Below are positions 42,110 through 52,181 of a stretch of 64,000 nt of DNA, in pieces. How positions within the stretch are numbered: the stretch's first letter is position 1; every line of letters begins with the position of its first letter. The notes under the pieces are model-generated. The model ran no database searches, was not told the DNA's origin, and saw only the letters and a program-made list of their open reading frames with translations. The position numbers and the translations under genes are program-made. Source of the DNA: Trachythela sp. YZ-2020 (lineage: Eukaryota > Cnidaria > Anthozoa > Malacalcyonacea > Clavulariidae); the NCBI GenBank assembly GCA_016169945.1, contig JADLSH010000315.1:1-64000 (forward strand), given 5' to 3'.

Positions 42110-42392
42110 TTGAATTTTAACAAATTATATTATTGCACGGCACTTATGGAAAGCAGGTATTTTTATTTTATAATTATTGAGCTATAACTGTAATTTGTTA
42201 GTTTGTAAAATTTTGTAATTAGTTAGTGTACCATATATGTAAATCCTGATAAGTTCACCGTGGGTAAATAAAGATTCTATTCTATTCTATTCTATTAAAT
42301 TAGTTGATTAGAATGATTATTCATATATTTAATGGACGATGTAAATAAATAAAATAGATATAGATTAGTAAGTTTTTTACATTTGTATTGTA

Positions 42393-42446
42393 TTGGCTTT
42401 ATTATATTTTCTTGTATTTGTTATTGGCTCTGCGGTGGTTCATGAA
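42393..42446 (+). pseudogene. Orphan 3' half of the transmembrane exon
   Basis: Reads GFIIFSCICYWLCGGS followed by TGA, identical to the end of CUB-gene exon 5 except I to L. The 5' half with the Gly-rich start and the splice acceptor is missing. It shows that a second CUB-type gene, or at least its last exon, was duplicated and then truncated. Confidence 0.8.
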
Positions 42447-43460
42447 GTTATGTTATGGACTAAAACGTTTCTATGGATTCTTAACGTTGTATATTTGTAA
42501 CGTAGTAAATAATTAATAAGTGTCGTAATCATACTTAATCATGCATGATATAAATTAGTACCAGTTAAGGGACCATTCATTATTATGGAGCAGGGGTAGG
42601 CCCGAAGAGACTGAAATGAAAACAGTGCCACATTTACCCAACTGCGAAGACCGCGATCCAAAAAATATACTTGTCATTGGCTTTCGTGGTAAATGTCACA
42701 CATTTATCTTCTTGTGCATGTTGCAATTATTAATGGTTGTTTGATCGATTGGCTCAAATATTATTTGTAATCCTTTATTGTGCAAAAAGCTGTCAATAGT
42801 ATCTTACCCAACCTTCGATTGAGTAAACAAGTGCATGATCACCCAACCCGGGGAATAATTCATGAATGGTCCCTATAATACGTACGAGCGTCTGTTCAGA
42901 GGATTTTTCCAAAGTCAAAGCACGATTATAGTCATATATAACCGTTATGATATCTACTCATGCAAAACTGTGGCGAACCTGTTATGACTTTTGTAATGGT
43001 GTAAGTACCTGTAAGCGAGTTACCTATAATTAATTGCGGCCATGTTGTATTGAATGTACAATAACGAGCCGAAGTCTTTCATTATTCATATATGTATTGG
43101 GTTTACTGCAAAGGTCCGTACATGCGACCGATTTTTTAAAACTCATTAATTAATCTCAGTCAAGTTTTTTGTAAGTTTTAATATACAGTTCTGTCGTTTA
43201 TTAAATAGTTCTTAATCACAAATTCTCTCGTCTCTTGATTACTAAATATCGTATACATAGACGTGCGTTAGGGTGAAGCACTCATATTTATCAAAATTTT
43301 CACAAGCGCGTACAGGGAGTACTGTCTATTCTCACCGCCTCCCTCACCCCAGAGCGTCACCTCTCACTCGATCATGAAATAGAAGCACTACGGCTGCGTT
43401 TACACAGGACCGGATGAATTAGAATTTGAACGATTTCGCGTTTCGAGTTCCTAATAACTG
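42447..43460. other. Non-coding 3' flank copy
   Basis: Duplicate of 33048-34073. Nothing additional seen. Confidence 0.5.
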
Positions 43461-43772
43461 GTGCAGATACTCCTCCGCAGGCTTTTGTTTAGACTTGCCG
43501 CAAGTCCGCATCGGAATTTTTTCCTAGCTTTTAGAAGCGCGAGTAAAGTTGAGGCGGTGCATAAGTTGAAAAGGACTTTGCAAAAGTCTAGCTCTTGTTT
43601 AGCACATATCAGTGACACAAATAGATCGATCAGTGCTAATAAAAAGAGCGATATACTGAGTTCGCCTTCCCATCATTCTCCACGCATCTATAATCAACTA
43701 ACACGAACAACTCCCCTTGGAATTCACTTCAAACGACTGGGAACTAGGCAGGTGCAGATATTTGATCGATGA
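43461..43772 (+). pseudogene. Unrecognised open frame, B2 copy (103 codons)
   Basis: Same start as 34074 but open longer, continuing SPSHHSPRIYNQLTRTT and GIHFKRLGTRQVQIF. Basic, no recognised domain. It lies 5' of first-exon unit 7. The longer frame suggests this copy is closer to the ancestral one. Confidence 0.3.
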
Positions 43773-43875
43773 ATATATTTAGATTCAAATTGCTGTGTTT
43801 TAGTAATTTGCATGCTTGCATGCTTTCGATCAATCAGTAAGACATGTACATACATTAATATTGTCCACACCACTG

Positions 43876-43969
43876 CTTATAAGCTGCGCATTTGATACGG
43901 AAGTGCTAGGACTTGATTAGTGACAATCTGAGGCATTACTTTGTATAATGGATGTAGAGCACAAGTTTG
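43876..43969 (+). CDS. First-exon unit 7
   Basis: CTTATAA at 43876-43882, 65 bp of leader, ATG at 43948, exon 43948-43969, donor GTGAGT from 43970. Encodes MDVEHKF plus a phase-1 G, same protein start as unit 5. Confidence 0.55.
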
Positions 43970-44506
43970 GTGAGTAATCTGTATTAGATAAACATGTTAT
44001 ATATTCTATAGGTAATGTAAGTGATCGAAACTAAGAAAAGAGGCGTTGTCGCGTGTACAATGATGATCTTAAAATAGAAACTAAAGGAATTAATATTAAG
44101 AATTCCCATATTTCGTCCCCCAAATGGCACAGGCACTCTTATGTTCCAAATCATTCTATAGTAGATTTCTATATTCCAAAACAAATGACAATGGTCCTAA
44201 CCCTTATCTGAGTAATATCTGATTGTATTTTATAATTGTTATAAAAAATGTTTACCAACTAATTTCATAAACTGCATTTATAGGTTATTTAGCAATACGA
44301 GCAACAAAATCGCTGGAATTGCAGCAAATATAAACTGATTTGAACGCATATTAAGGCTGTTGTGTAAGTACAAATGTGTGCGAATTATGTCTCATGTTTT
44401 GTAAGTAATGCACGAACATTTCAATTAACATTCTTGGAATTTTTTTTCTAGCTGCAACAATTTTGTTGTCCGTGTTACTTCATATGGAAGATAATTGTAT
44501 TTCTTA

Positions 44507-44844
44507 AAGGGCCTTTTTTAACTAATGTACTGGAGGGGCCAAAGCCCCCCCAGCCCCCATGTTGGCCCCCCCAGTAAGCTATTTTGGCCCCCCCAGTGAA
44601 CGTCCCTTTTGTCCAAAATATAAGCAAAAAGGGGGGGGAAACTGAGTTTAGAGGAAAGTTTATGGTATTCTCACAACAAAACCTGGCTCCTTGTCTCTGA
44701 AAATGCAGGAAATCAAGCCACAGAGACTCAAGAATACAAACATTTGGGGAGGACCCCCAGACCCCCCTTGTAATACACCACCTACTTGTTACGTCCCCTT
44801 TCGATGATGGCCCCCCAACTAACGATTTCTTAAAAAAGGCCCTG
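44507..44844. mobile_element. hAT-like MITE with 8-bp target duplication
   Basis: Ends AAGGGCCTTTTTTAA and TTAAAAAAGGCCCTG with flanks ATTTCTTA and ATTTCTTT. The empty site is present in B1 (TGTATTTCTTTAGTTTGG at about 35078). Internal C-rich tracts (GGCCCCCCCAG). No coding capacity. Confidence 0.8.
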
Positions 44845-45318
44845 ATTTCTTTAGTTTGGCCAAAAAGTTATTTATGTACTATTCTGTTGTATAGATACAC
44901 AACAATATCCGACTTTCAAGGGCACGCTTTTTACGCATAGGTTCAAAATTACATCTTCCTGTTTTAGTATGTTTAAGTAAGCGTTATACAGGAACGTGCA
45001 AGGTGGTCAAATTCAGAAATGCTGCCTACTGATAAAAGCAAGGAACTAAACTATATAGTAATATACATCACTCAATTCTCTCAATTTGCAACATGCATGC
45101 AACTGATTCAAACGCATGTTAAGCGACAAATGTTTACGAATGTTGTCTCGTGTTTTGTAAGTTATGTTTTATCACATGAACATTTCAATTAACATTCTTT
45201 GATATCTTTGTTGCAATTAAGTTTCAGCAATTTTGTTGCTCGTGTAACGTCCCCAAAATTTATAAGAACTGAAAGGTATTTTTATTTCTTTAGTTTTGCC
45301 AAAAGCGGTTAAACTTAA

Positions 45319-45460
45319 AGGTGATGTTACACGGGACAACTTTTAGCGACAACTCGCAATGCAAATCATTACAGAACGGTCAGAACCAATCAAATTTCGT
45401 ATAGCCTCATTTGCATTAATTGCGAGTTGTCGCTAAAAGATGTCCTGTGTAACATCACCT
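45319..45460. mobile_element. TAA-flanked MITE (AGGTGATG family), copy 3
   Basis: Same family as 35510-35647. Its right flank (CACCTTAA) served as target for the TTAA element that starts at 45464. Confidence 0.7.
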
Positions 45461-45569
45461 TAAAGATGATGTAAAGTCCGTTCTGCGCATATATTCTGCG
45501 CATAACAATGCTATTGTTTACGTTATGCAATAAAATGTTTACATGACGTATTTCGGTATTTCCTGTTTA

Positions 45570-47653
45570 GTCTAGGACCTGTAAAGGAGTTTGTATGCAT
45601 TTCATTTAGGACAGATTATCTCAACTATTTTAGGGTAAAATGACCATGGCGGTCAACATGGCATATGTGCCAAAACCTGAATCCGGGGCGAAAGTCCTGA
45701 AAATGAACACGCCCAGAAACAGCACTGTCGGCATAGCTCTAAATCCTGAACCGCCAAAGCTACAGCCTTTCTGAATTGCTTATAGTGTTTAGAATGGTTG
45801 CTTTTATGGGTGGTCACTGGAGGGTGAAATTTGTCTAGGTATCATATTTTACAAGAAAATGACTATGCACCATCCCAGGTCAACTGCTAATTATGCATCA
45901 AATCACTCATTCACCTGGCAAAGTCTATGTTTTCTTATCTCCTAAAATTTTTTGTCATAGGATGAAAAAATATGCTTATTTTAATATAATTATTATAAAT
46001 TTCATAAGGAATGATATTGTTTTGTTGAGATATAACACATTTCATTTCACTTACCCCCCGCCAGAACACGATTTCAGCCATATTTTGCCGATTTGTTTGC
46101 TTTTTATCGCCGAGCCTCGCAAGTATCATCCAAATGTTCTGCTTTAACACAATGCTAGTTGACTAAAGAATAATTCAACCAAGTTTCGTCGGATTTTGGA
46201 GTAGTGCCATGTATTTTATATTCGATTTTGTGTCCTTCGACATTTCCTCAATTATGTAGCCATTGCAATGTCTCGCCGCTTCTCTGCCCGATAAATGCCA
46301 CTTCTTCGTACACATCTGTATTTATATTACAGTATCCAAAAATAATTGATTGTAGAATAGTCCCAATCGAAAAATTGAAAGCATTACTCCCATTTGGGAG
46401 TGAAAACCTTCCTCGTTCATCAAGAACGAGAATCTAAAACAAAAGGTTCAAAATAATTTGAAAGTCTCGCGCAATCTTCACGAAAACCGCTCGTGGGCAA
46501 CATTACAGGGGGGGGCAACATTTTCACGAATACGTTTGTTCGCGATCACAGCAACCCAAACTCCCAAAGTAAAGTTCGTGTGTTTAACTGTTTATATGTT
46601 TTATGACAAAATAAACAAATATTCGCGTAATTTTGTATTTTTCTGGTTTCCTTTAGCTATAAAAAAGAAACCAGAGATTTACGCAATCTTTTTGCACCAC
46701 CAAACGTATTCGTGAAAATGTTTCCCCCCCCTGTAATGTTGCCACGAGGAGTTTTCGTGAAGATTGCGCGAGACTTTCAAATTATTTTGAACCTTTTGTT
46801 TTAGATTCTCGTTCTTGATGAACGAGGGAAGGTTTTTCACTCCCAAATGGGAGTAATGCTTTCAATTTTTCGATTGGGACTATTCTACAATCAATTATTT
46901 TTGGATACTGTAATATAAATACAGATGTGTACGAAGAAGTAGCATTTATCGGGCAGAGAAGCTGCGAGACATTGCAATGGCTACATAATTGAGGAAATGT
47001 CGAAGGACACAAAATCGAATATAAAATACATGGCACTACTCCAAAACCCGACGAAACTTGGTTGAATTATTCTTTAGTCAACTAGCATTGTGTTAAAGTA
47101 GAACATTTGGATGATACTTGCGAGGCTCGGCGATAAAAAGCAAACAAATCGGCAAAATATGGCTGAAATCGTGTTCTGGCGGGGGGTAAGTGAAATGAAA
47201 TGTGTTATATCTCAACAAAACAATATCATTCCTTATGAAATTTATAATAATTATATTAAAATAAGCATATTTTTTCATCCTATGACAAAAATGTTTGGGA
47301 AATAAGAAAACATAGACTTTGCCAGGTGAATGAGTAATTTGATGCATAATTAGCAGTTGAGCTGGGATGGTGCATAGTCATTTTCTTGTAAAATATGATA
47401 CCTAGACAAATTTCACCCTCCAGTGACCACCCATAAAAGCAACCATTCTAAACACTATAAGCAATTCAAAAAGGCTGTAGCTTTGGCGGTTCAGGATTTA
47501 GAGCTATGCCGACAGTGCCGTTTCTGGGCGTGGTCATTTTCAGGACTTTCGCCCCGGATTCGGGTTTTGGCACATATGCCATGTTGACCCTAAAACAGTT
47601 GAGATAATCTGTCCTAAATGAAATGCATACAAACTCCTTTACAGGTCCTAGAC
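45570..47653. mobile_element. Nested 2.1-kb foldback element
   Basis: Two arms of about 960 bp in inverted orientation (45570-46538 and 46701-47653) with a 162-bp spacer. Ends GTCTAGGACCTGTAAAGGAG and inverse, flanked by TA (45568-45569 and 47654-47655). The arms differ at only a few positions by eye. Each arm yields mirrored open frames, and each contains ATGGCTGAAATCG... ending in a GGGGTAAGTG donor-like site reading inward to outward, which may be a transposase exon remnant (inference). Confidence 0.85.
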
Positions 47654-47820
47654 TAGTTGTATTTATTTTTCCTTCGCGTTCTCGCCGACTGCTTTTATGA
47701 CAACGAAATAAGTTTTAGTTAGATCAAATCGAACTAGAAGTGCTGCAGAAATCCCAAACAAAGACGACATAACCCTGTGTTCTTCAGTTCTTGTAGAGGG
47801 AAGTGTCTCCAGGATAATTT

Positions 47821-48548
47821 ATGGCCGACGAATGTCTCGCGGCCAATACTGCTTGTCATCCTGAGATCGTGTGTGTGAATTTGCGCAAAGATATTTTAGA
47901 TACTGATTCAAGTCAACACTCGAGCGATTCCAATTTCTTTGGGCAATCATCAGTAAGTTCAATTCAATCGTTTATATTTTGTGGTATTGTTTACAAAGCG
48001 GGTAAATAGACCGCGGTTCTAATATCATGTAGAAGACTTTAGAAGGCGTCAAGGCGATGGTCATGCATTTCTTCAATAATTTTAAGACCGGATGAGAATC
48101 CAGATACTATCAAACTGAAAAATACGTTATTTAAAGATGCACCTATTTCAGATATTTAATGACTTCCATCAAGCAAAAACTCATTCGTTTAGAATTTGGT
48201 TTACAATATTGATGTGGATGTTTTGACTTTTGAGGGGGATAGCTACTGAGCTATTATGAAGACAACCACTAGTATTTGCTGCTCTATGGTGAGTTACCAG
48301 AACAGGATCAACCACAACCTGGTGTAGAGATCCCACAACCTGTTGCAGAGGTCCCACAACCTGATCCACCACAACATGGTCCAGAAGCTCCACACCCACC
48401 TGCAGATGCAATACCAGGCTGGTGTCATTGTGGGCACTGCCATGTTATGCCGACACAGTTAAAGAACAAGTTTTGTTGTAGAAGATTGCAATGCAGGGTA
48501 CTGACAGTTAATGGACTAACAAAACTATCTGCTAGTGTCTATTGTTAA
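47821..48548 (+). CDS. P2X7 C-terminal (ballast) domain-like protein, two exons, partial
   Basis: Exon 1 47821-47952 (44 codons, MADECLAANTACHPEIV..., acidic/Ser end) with donor GTAAGT. Exon 2 starts at 48273 after ACTAG, in the same phase (0). Exon 2 reads YLLYGELPEQ, a Pro/Gln-rich repeat, then WCHCGHCHVMPT and FCC. The W-C-x-C-G-x-C-x-x-M-P-T ... C-C pattern is the Zn-binding signature of the P2X7 receptor cytoplasmic ballast domain, common as a stand-alone domain in invertebrates (established family knowledge). The rest of the domain is missing; a donor-like GCAGG|GTACTG is at 48498. Its place inside a transposon suggests an element-encoded or captured gene, now probably defective. Confidence 0.6.
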
Positions 48549-48734
48549 CCCATTAGCAGGCAATGCACCATATATTAGTATTTCACTCTGTTTGACGCCT
48601 GACGATTTTATTCGTCAGTGTTAAGGTACTGCCAGTTAATGGGCTAAGTGGCAAGAAAGCATCGTATTGCTCTGGCTAACACCAAAAGGTTTGGATTTTT
48701 TAAAGTAATTACACTTAATGATTATGTATCCTTG

Positions 48735-49004
48735 CTTACTGTCGATGCAATGGAAGTGTTGATAAAATATTGCATCAATTATTTTCCTCAAGTTGATCAA
48801 TACATTTGCTCAAAAATTGCTCAACTTCCTATGTGTGTGTGTGAATTGACCAATGGCGTCTCATTTCAGTGATTGATTGACCAATTGGGAACAAGTATGC
48901 TAGTAAACAGGAAGTTGAGCAATTTTTGAGCAAATGTATTGATCAACTTGAGGAAAATAATTGATGCAATATTTTATCAACACTTCCATTGCATCGACAG
49001 TAAG
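48735..49004. repeat. Perfect-looking hairpin, 96-bp arms
   Basis: CTTACTGTCGATGCAATGGA... at 48735-48830 and its inverse at 48909-49004 around a 78-bp loop, downstream of the P2X7-C-like gene. Could be a small inverted duplication or a source of hairpin RNA if transcribed. The short frame at 48648-48872 crossing it is a by-product. Confidence 0.85.
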
Positions 49005-49530
49005 AGGTTGATAATTAAGAACATTAATTTCATATGCTGTAGTAGTTGATATATGCCTGTTCGCCTTTTCGCACCATGTGATCTAGCATATTGACATTAG
49101 CGCAGTGATAATAAAATGCCAATACATGGCAACCTTTCCTTCTACATATATTGTATGAAAGCCAAAAAAGCAAGCATTTAGACAAGGATTCTTGTTTTAT
49201 CTTCAGCTTTCATATCACTATAAAACAAATTTGCCACACATTGGTATTTTTTAATCATGGACTGAGCCAATGTAATAATGGCATGGCAATCTTGTTTTAT
49301 TGTAAGATTTAACAAGCATTAAGTAGGAAATTCAATTTTATGGATATTTAGGAATCACACATTTGTTGAAATATTGCTAACATATTCAAATTGAATACTA
49401 TTACATTTTTATTGCACTTTTTATTGCTAATTATTTACATTTTATCAATGTGAATTTACTAGTCTTGTATTTAACATACATTAAATGATAACAATTGAAA
49501 TACAGCAGTTACGTACTATATTTCTGGCTA

Positions 49531-49912
49531 CACTCTTTTCTTTATAAGAACCAGTAAAAACAAGCCTATGCTCAATGTTCTTATTTTTTGCGAATTTGAG
49601 GCTCAAATTGTTCTTAGCTTGTTCTTATTATGCACTCTTTTTGGGGATTTAAATTACAATGACATCACATAAGATTAGATTTAGGATTAGTCTAAGGATT
49701 ACAGTACAGTCAATCTGGGATATTGAATTTTGGGTTCATACAGTCAGTAGCACCTGTCCTGTAGTGTACAGGGACACCATATGTTGGACACTGTATGAAA
49801 GTTAAAGTTATACAAAGTACATTTATAAACCTTTTTTTTCGTCAGCCTCAATTTGTTCTATTTTTGGGGGAAATAGTGTTCTTATTAAATTGGTTCTTAT
49901 AAAAAAAGAGTG
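49531..49912. mobile_element. TA-flanked MITE inside the TTAA element
   Basis: TIRs CACTCTTTTCTTTATAAGAACCA and the inverse TGGTTCTTATAAAAAAAGAGTG (each shown region about 22 bp), with TA at 49529-49530 and 49913-49914. 382 bp, non-coding; Tc1/mariner-like by target. Confidence 0.7.
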
Positions 49913-50364
49913 TATTTCATTTCAAAAATATGTCTAAAATAGGTTTATAATTTTCACTTTAAATCTGTGTATCATCTTGTGGCCTGCAATTCTTGTATAG
50001 GAAGACATTGACAAATTGACCAACTCAGGAATGTATGTACTGTATACAGTATAGTATACTGCTTAGGCACCAAAACATTTACACTAAATACAGGTAGCCA
50101 TCTCTTTGTTCTCTTGCTGTATTGTAATCTTGAACTGTAAATGTACAATTCTTATTGTGAGATAGTAATTTTTCATTATAACTGACAGGATGCAGGTGTA
50201 ATGGTGTATTATTTGCTCATGTAACATATCAGAGGACAAATATCAACACATACAATATTAAACTATTAACACTCACAGGACATTTGAAACATACACTAAC
50301 TTTAAATCATATTGTTAGTTGAGCTATTACCTGAAATGCTGCCCTTTGTGAGGCATATAATGAT

Positions 50365-50589
50365 CTAGCAATACCGACCCAAGTTGACAAGTTCTTTGTC
50401 TGTTTCAAGCGACAATTCATTCATTAATCCTTGCAATCTCGCGCGCAGATCGTACAAATAGATCTTTGTCGCATCCCTCTCCGCATAATGCCGCTTTTTT
50501 TCTTTCAGCCTTATCTTCAGAAGTGACAATGCGAGCCTCTTTGACTGGCGAAAAGAACTCGTTTGAGATCGCGCCTAACCGTCCGCCAT
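50365..50589 (-). pseudogene. Decayed minus-strand exon near the right end of the TTAA element
   Basis: From ATGGCGGACGG at 50589 the minus strand gives MADG, a TAG, then an open, strongly coding-like frame: ARSQTSSFRQSKRLALSL, then KEKKRHYAERDATKIYLYDL and LMNELSLETDKELVNLGR, to a stop at 50365. Basic and helical, coiled-coil-like. With one early stop it looks like a first exon of a second element gene that has decayed. A CAG|GTAATA donor-like site follows downstream near 50330. Confidence 0.4.
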
Positions 50590-50613
50590 TTTGTTATTGT
50601 CGCATATAATTAA

Positions 50614-50646
50614 CATTCCAATGGTCGGGTCCCGACCATTGGAATG
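50614..50646. repeat. 33-bp perfect palindrome beside the right TIR
   Basis: CATTCCAATGGTCGGG, one central T, then CCCGACCATTGGAATG. It immediately precedes the right terminal inverted repeat and could be a transposase-binding or cruciform site. Confidence 0.9.
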
Positions 50647-50693
50647 TATATGCGCAGAATATATGCGCAGAACGGACTTTACTTCATCTTTAA

Positions 50694-52080
50694 GGTACTA
50701 TGTATTATTTTGTGCTAATACAGATCTAAAACAATGTCCGATTTTCAAGTCGGCACGCCTTTAATGTAGGGCAAAAATTACATCTTCCTGTATTAATTAG
50801 TAGGTTTAAGTAAGCGTTCACACAAGGAAGTAGATGACGGTCAAATTCAGAAATGTTAACGCAAGCGACCATTCATCATCATCGACAAACCTTCTACATG
50901 CATGCGGTAACAGATATGTGCATTACGGTAACAGATATGTTCATGTACTGTAGCATTTTAAAATAATGTTCACATCATTTTTGCCATGTCCACATCATTT
51001 TTGTTCAAAATTTCTGTCTTGAATGTCTTCTAATTGAGAAATTTCAGGTGAAGATAATCGCCCAACCGTTTTCCAGATGTTTCTTTGAAAGAAATAGAAA
51101 ATATCACTTAAATTTGTAATAAATTTATCATTGTGAAAAGGAAGCATTGTCATTTTTCATACATTGTAAAGTTAATCCCTCTACAGTATCGCTGACCTCT
51201 TCAAGTGTTGACATCTTGAACCATTAAGGTCAAACGCTGTCAAATACCATCTGATAATAATTAAATAGAACTTAGCCTGTCTTGCAGGCGCTCGCGGGCT
51301 GACTGCTTAAGGTTAGGTAGCATTTAAAAATCCAGTTTCATTTTTAGTTCTGTGAAAACCAAATACTTGGAAAAGATTCCTTTCACAGCATACATGTGGA
51401 TTTATGTTAATAATTTTGATTCAAAGGTATACTCTCATAGCAAAGCTAATTCATACTTAATTGATTTTGTTTTGTTGAAAACACCACTGGCATTCTACCG
51501 GAGATATTTAGACAGCTAATTCAATTGACGTTGTCGTTTGAAGGTCAAAACTCCCAACCGCAAAACGTCGACATCCTAAGCGAGAAAAACGAAATGAACG
51601 TGTTTATTTGTCATTCTTAATGCTTCTATTTGCTCGTAGCATTGTGGATAACAAAATGCCCTCATTCATACCCGATAAGATATGCAAGTCCATTAAATTA
51701 GATGTATAGGTTGTTTATGAAATTATTGGTTGAAAATTCATTCAATTGTTAGACTTGCTGTATCGTCTTATTGAGAAATTATAAAATACCGTTTTTATGG
51801 TTATTAATAAACGATTGAATGTAATTTTCTTATATGAAATACTATTTTCAATCGCTGTATGTGGCACATTTGTGCCAATCTTTATATAAATTGATGAGCA
51901 GTGTTAAAGAATAAAGATTGAGAAATGTATTCTGTTTCATTCTTTTAGACAGGCTGATTGGAGCCGGAAATTTTAAGCCAACATATTGTTGTCTTAGCAT
52001 AATTTGTATGCATGGTTAAGTTATCGATTATAATTATAATTATAAGGCCATGCATTGTCATGCGCTGTCCATACCACAGC
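50694..52080. other. Non-coding region upstream of unit 8
   Basis: First the continuation of block B2 (to about 50900), then unit-type upstream sequence, including GCCTGTCTTGCAGGCGCTCGC near 51280 shared in inverse with 14120. No gene seen. Confidence 0.5.
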
Positions 52081-52181
52081 GTATAAACTGATCATTCGAT
52101 AAGAAGTGTATTGACCTGTCAGTTACTGACGATTTCAGAACATTAAATTACTTCGTGAAATGGCAGTAGAGTACACGATTG
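52081..52181 (+). CDS. First-exon unit 8
   Basis: GTATAAA at 52081-52087, 72 bp of leader, ATG at 52160, exon 52160-52181, donor GTGAGT from 52182. Encodes MAVEYTI plus a phase-1 G. Confidence 0.5.

Larger units (their letters stand above)
39728..42296 (+). mobile_element. LINE D: 5'-truncated, otherwise well-preserved LINE
   Basis: Starts inside the endonuclease domain and runs through RT to a 3' UTR ending in AATAAAGATTC and a TTCTA pentanucleotide tail (42273-42296). Two frameshifts (near 40795 and 41450) split the ORF. RT motifs resemble LINE C. It lies upstream of the orphan transmembrane-exon copy in block B2. Confidence 0.85.
42393..45463 (+). repeat. Paralogous block B2
   Basis: Begins in the middle of the transmembrane exon and follows block B1 (32995-35650) closely, with an extra hAT MITE at 44507 and a short insertion at 45030-45100. 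Its right side is interrupted by the TTAA element at 45464. Homology to B1 resumes at 50690. Confidence 0.85.
45464..50689. mobile_element. 5.2-kb TTAA-target element carrying a P2X7-C-like gene
   Basis: 41-bp terminal inverted repeats with one mismatch: AGATGATGTAAAGTCCGTTC... at 45464-45504 and its inverse at 50649-50689. TTAA flanks both sides (45460-45463 and 50690-50693). The empty site survives at 35646 and 39186 (CATCACCTTAAGGTACTATG) with a single TTAA. TTAA targeting is typical of piggyBac and Kolobok; the ends do not begin CCC, which argues against piggyBac. No transposase recognised. Cargo: nested palindrome 45570-47653, a two-exon gene 47821-48548, a hairpin, a MITE and a decayed minus-strand exon. 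Confidence 0.85.

Noticed and set aside
46204..47347. Pairs of mirrored open frames in the foldback element
   Set aside because: They are the same sequence read twice because of the inverted arms. No domain or codon signature was seen.
48648..48872. 74-codon frame downstream of the P2X7-C-like gene
   Set aside because: Half of it is the arm of the 96-bp hairpin. No domain seen.
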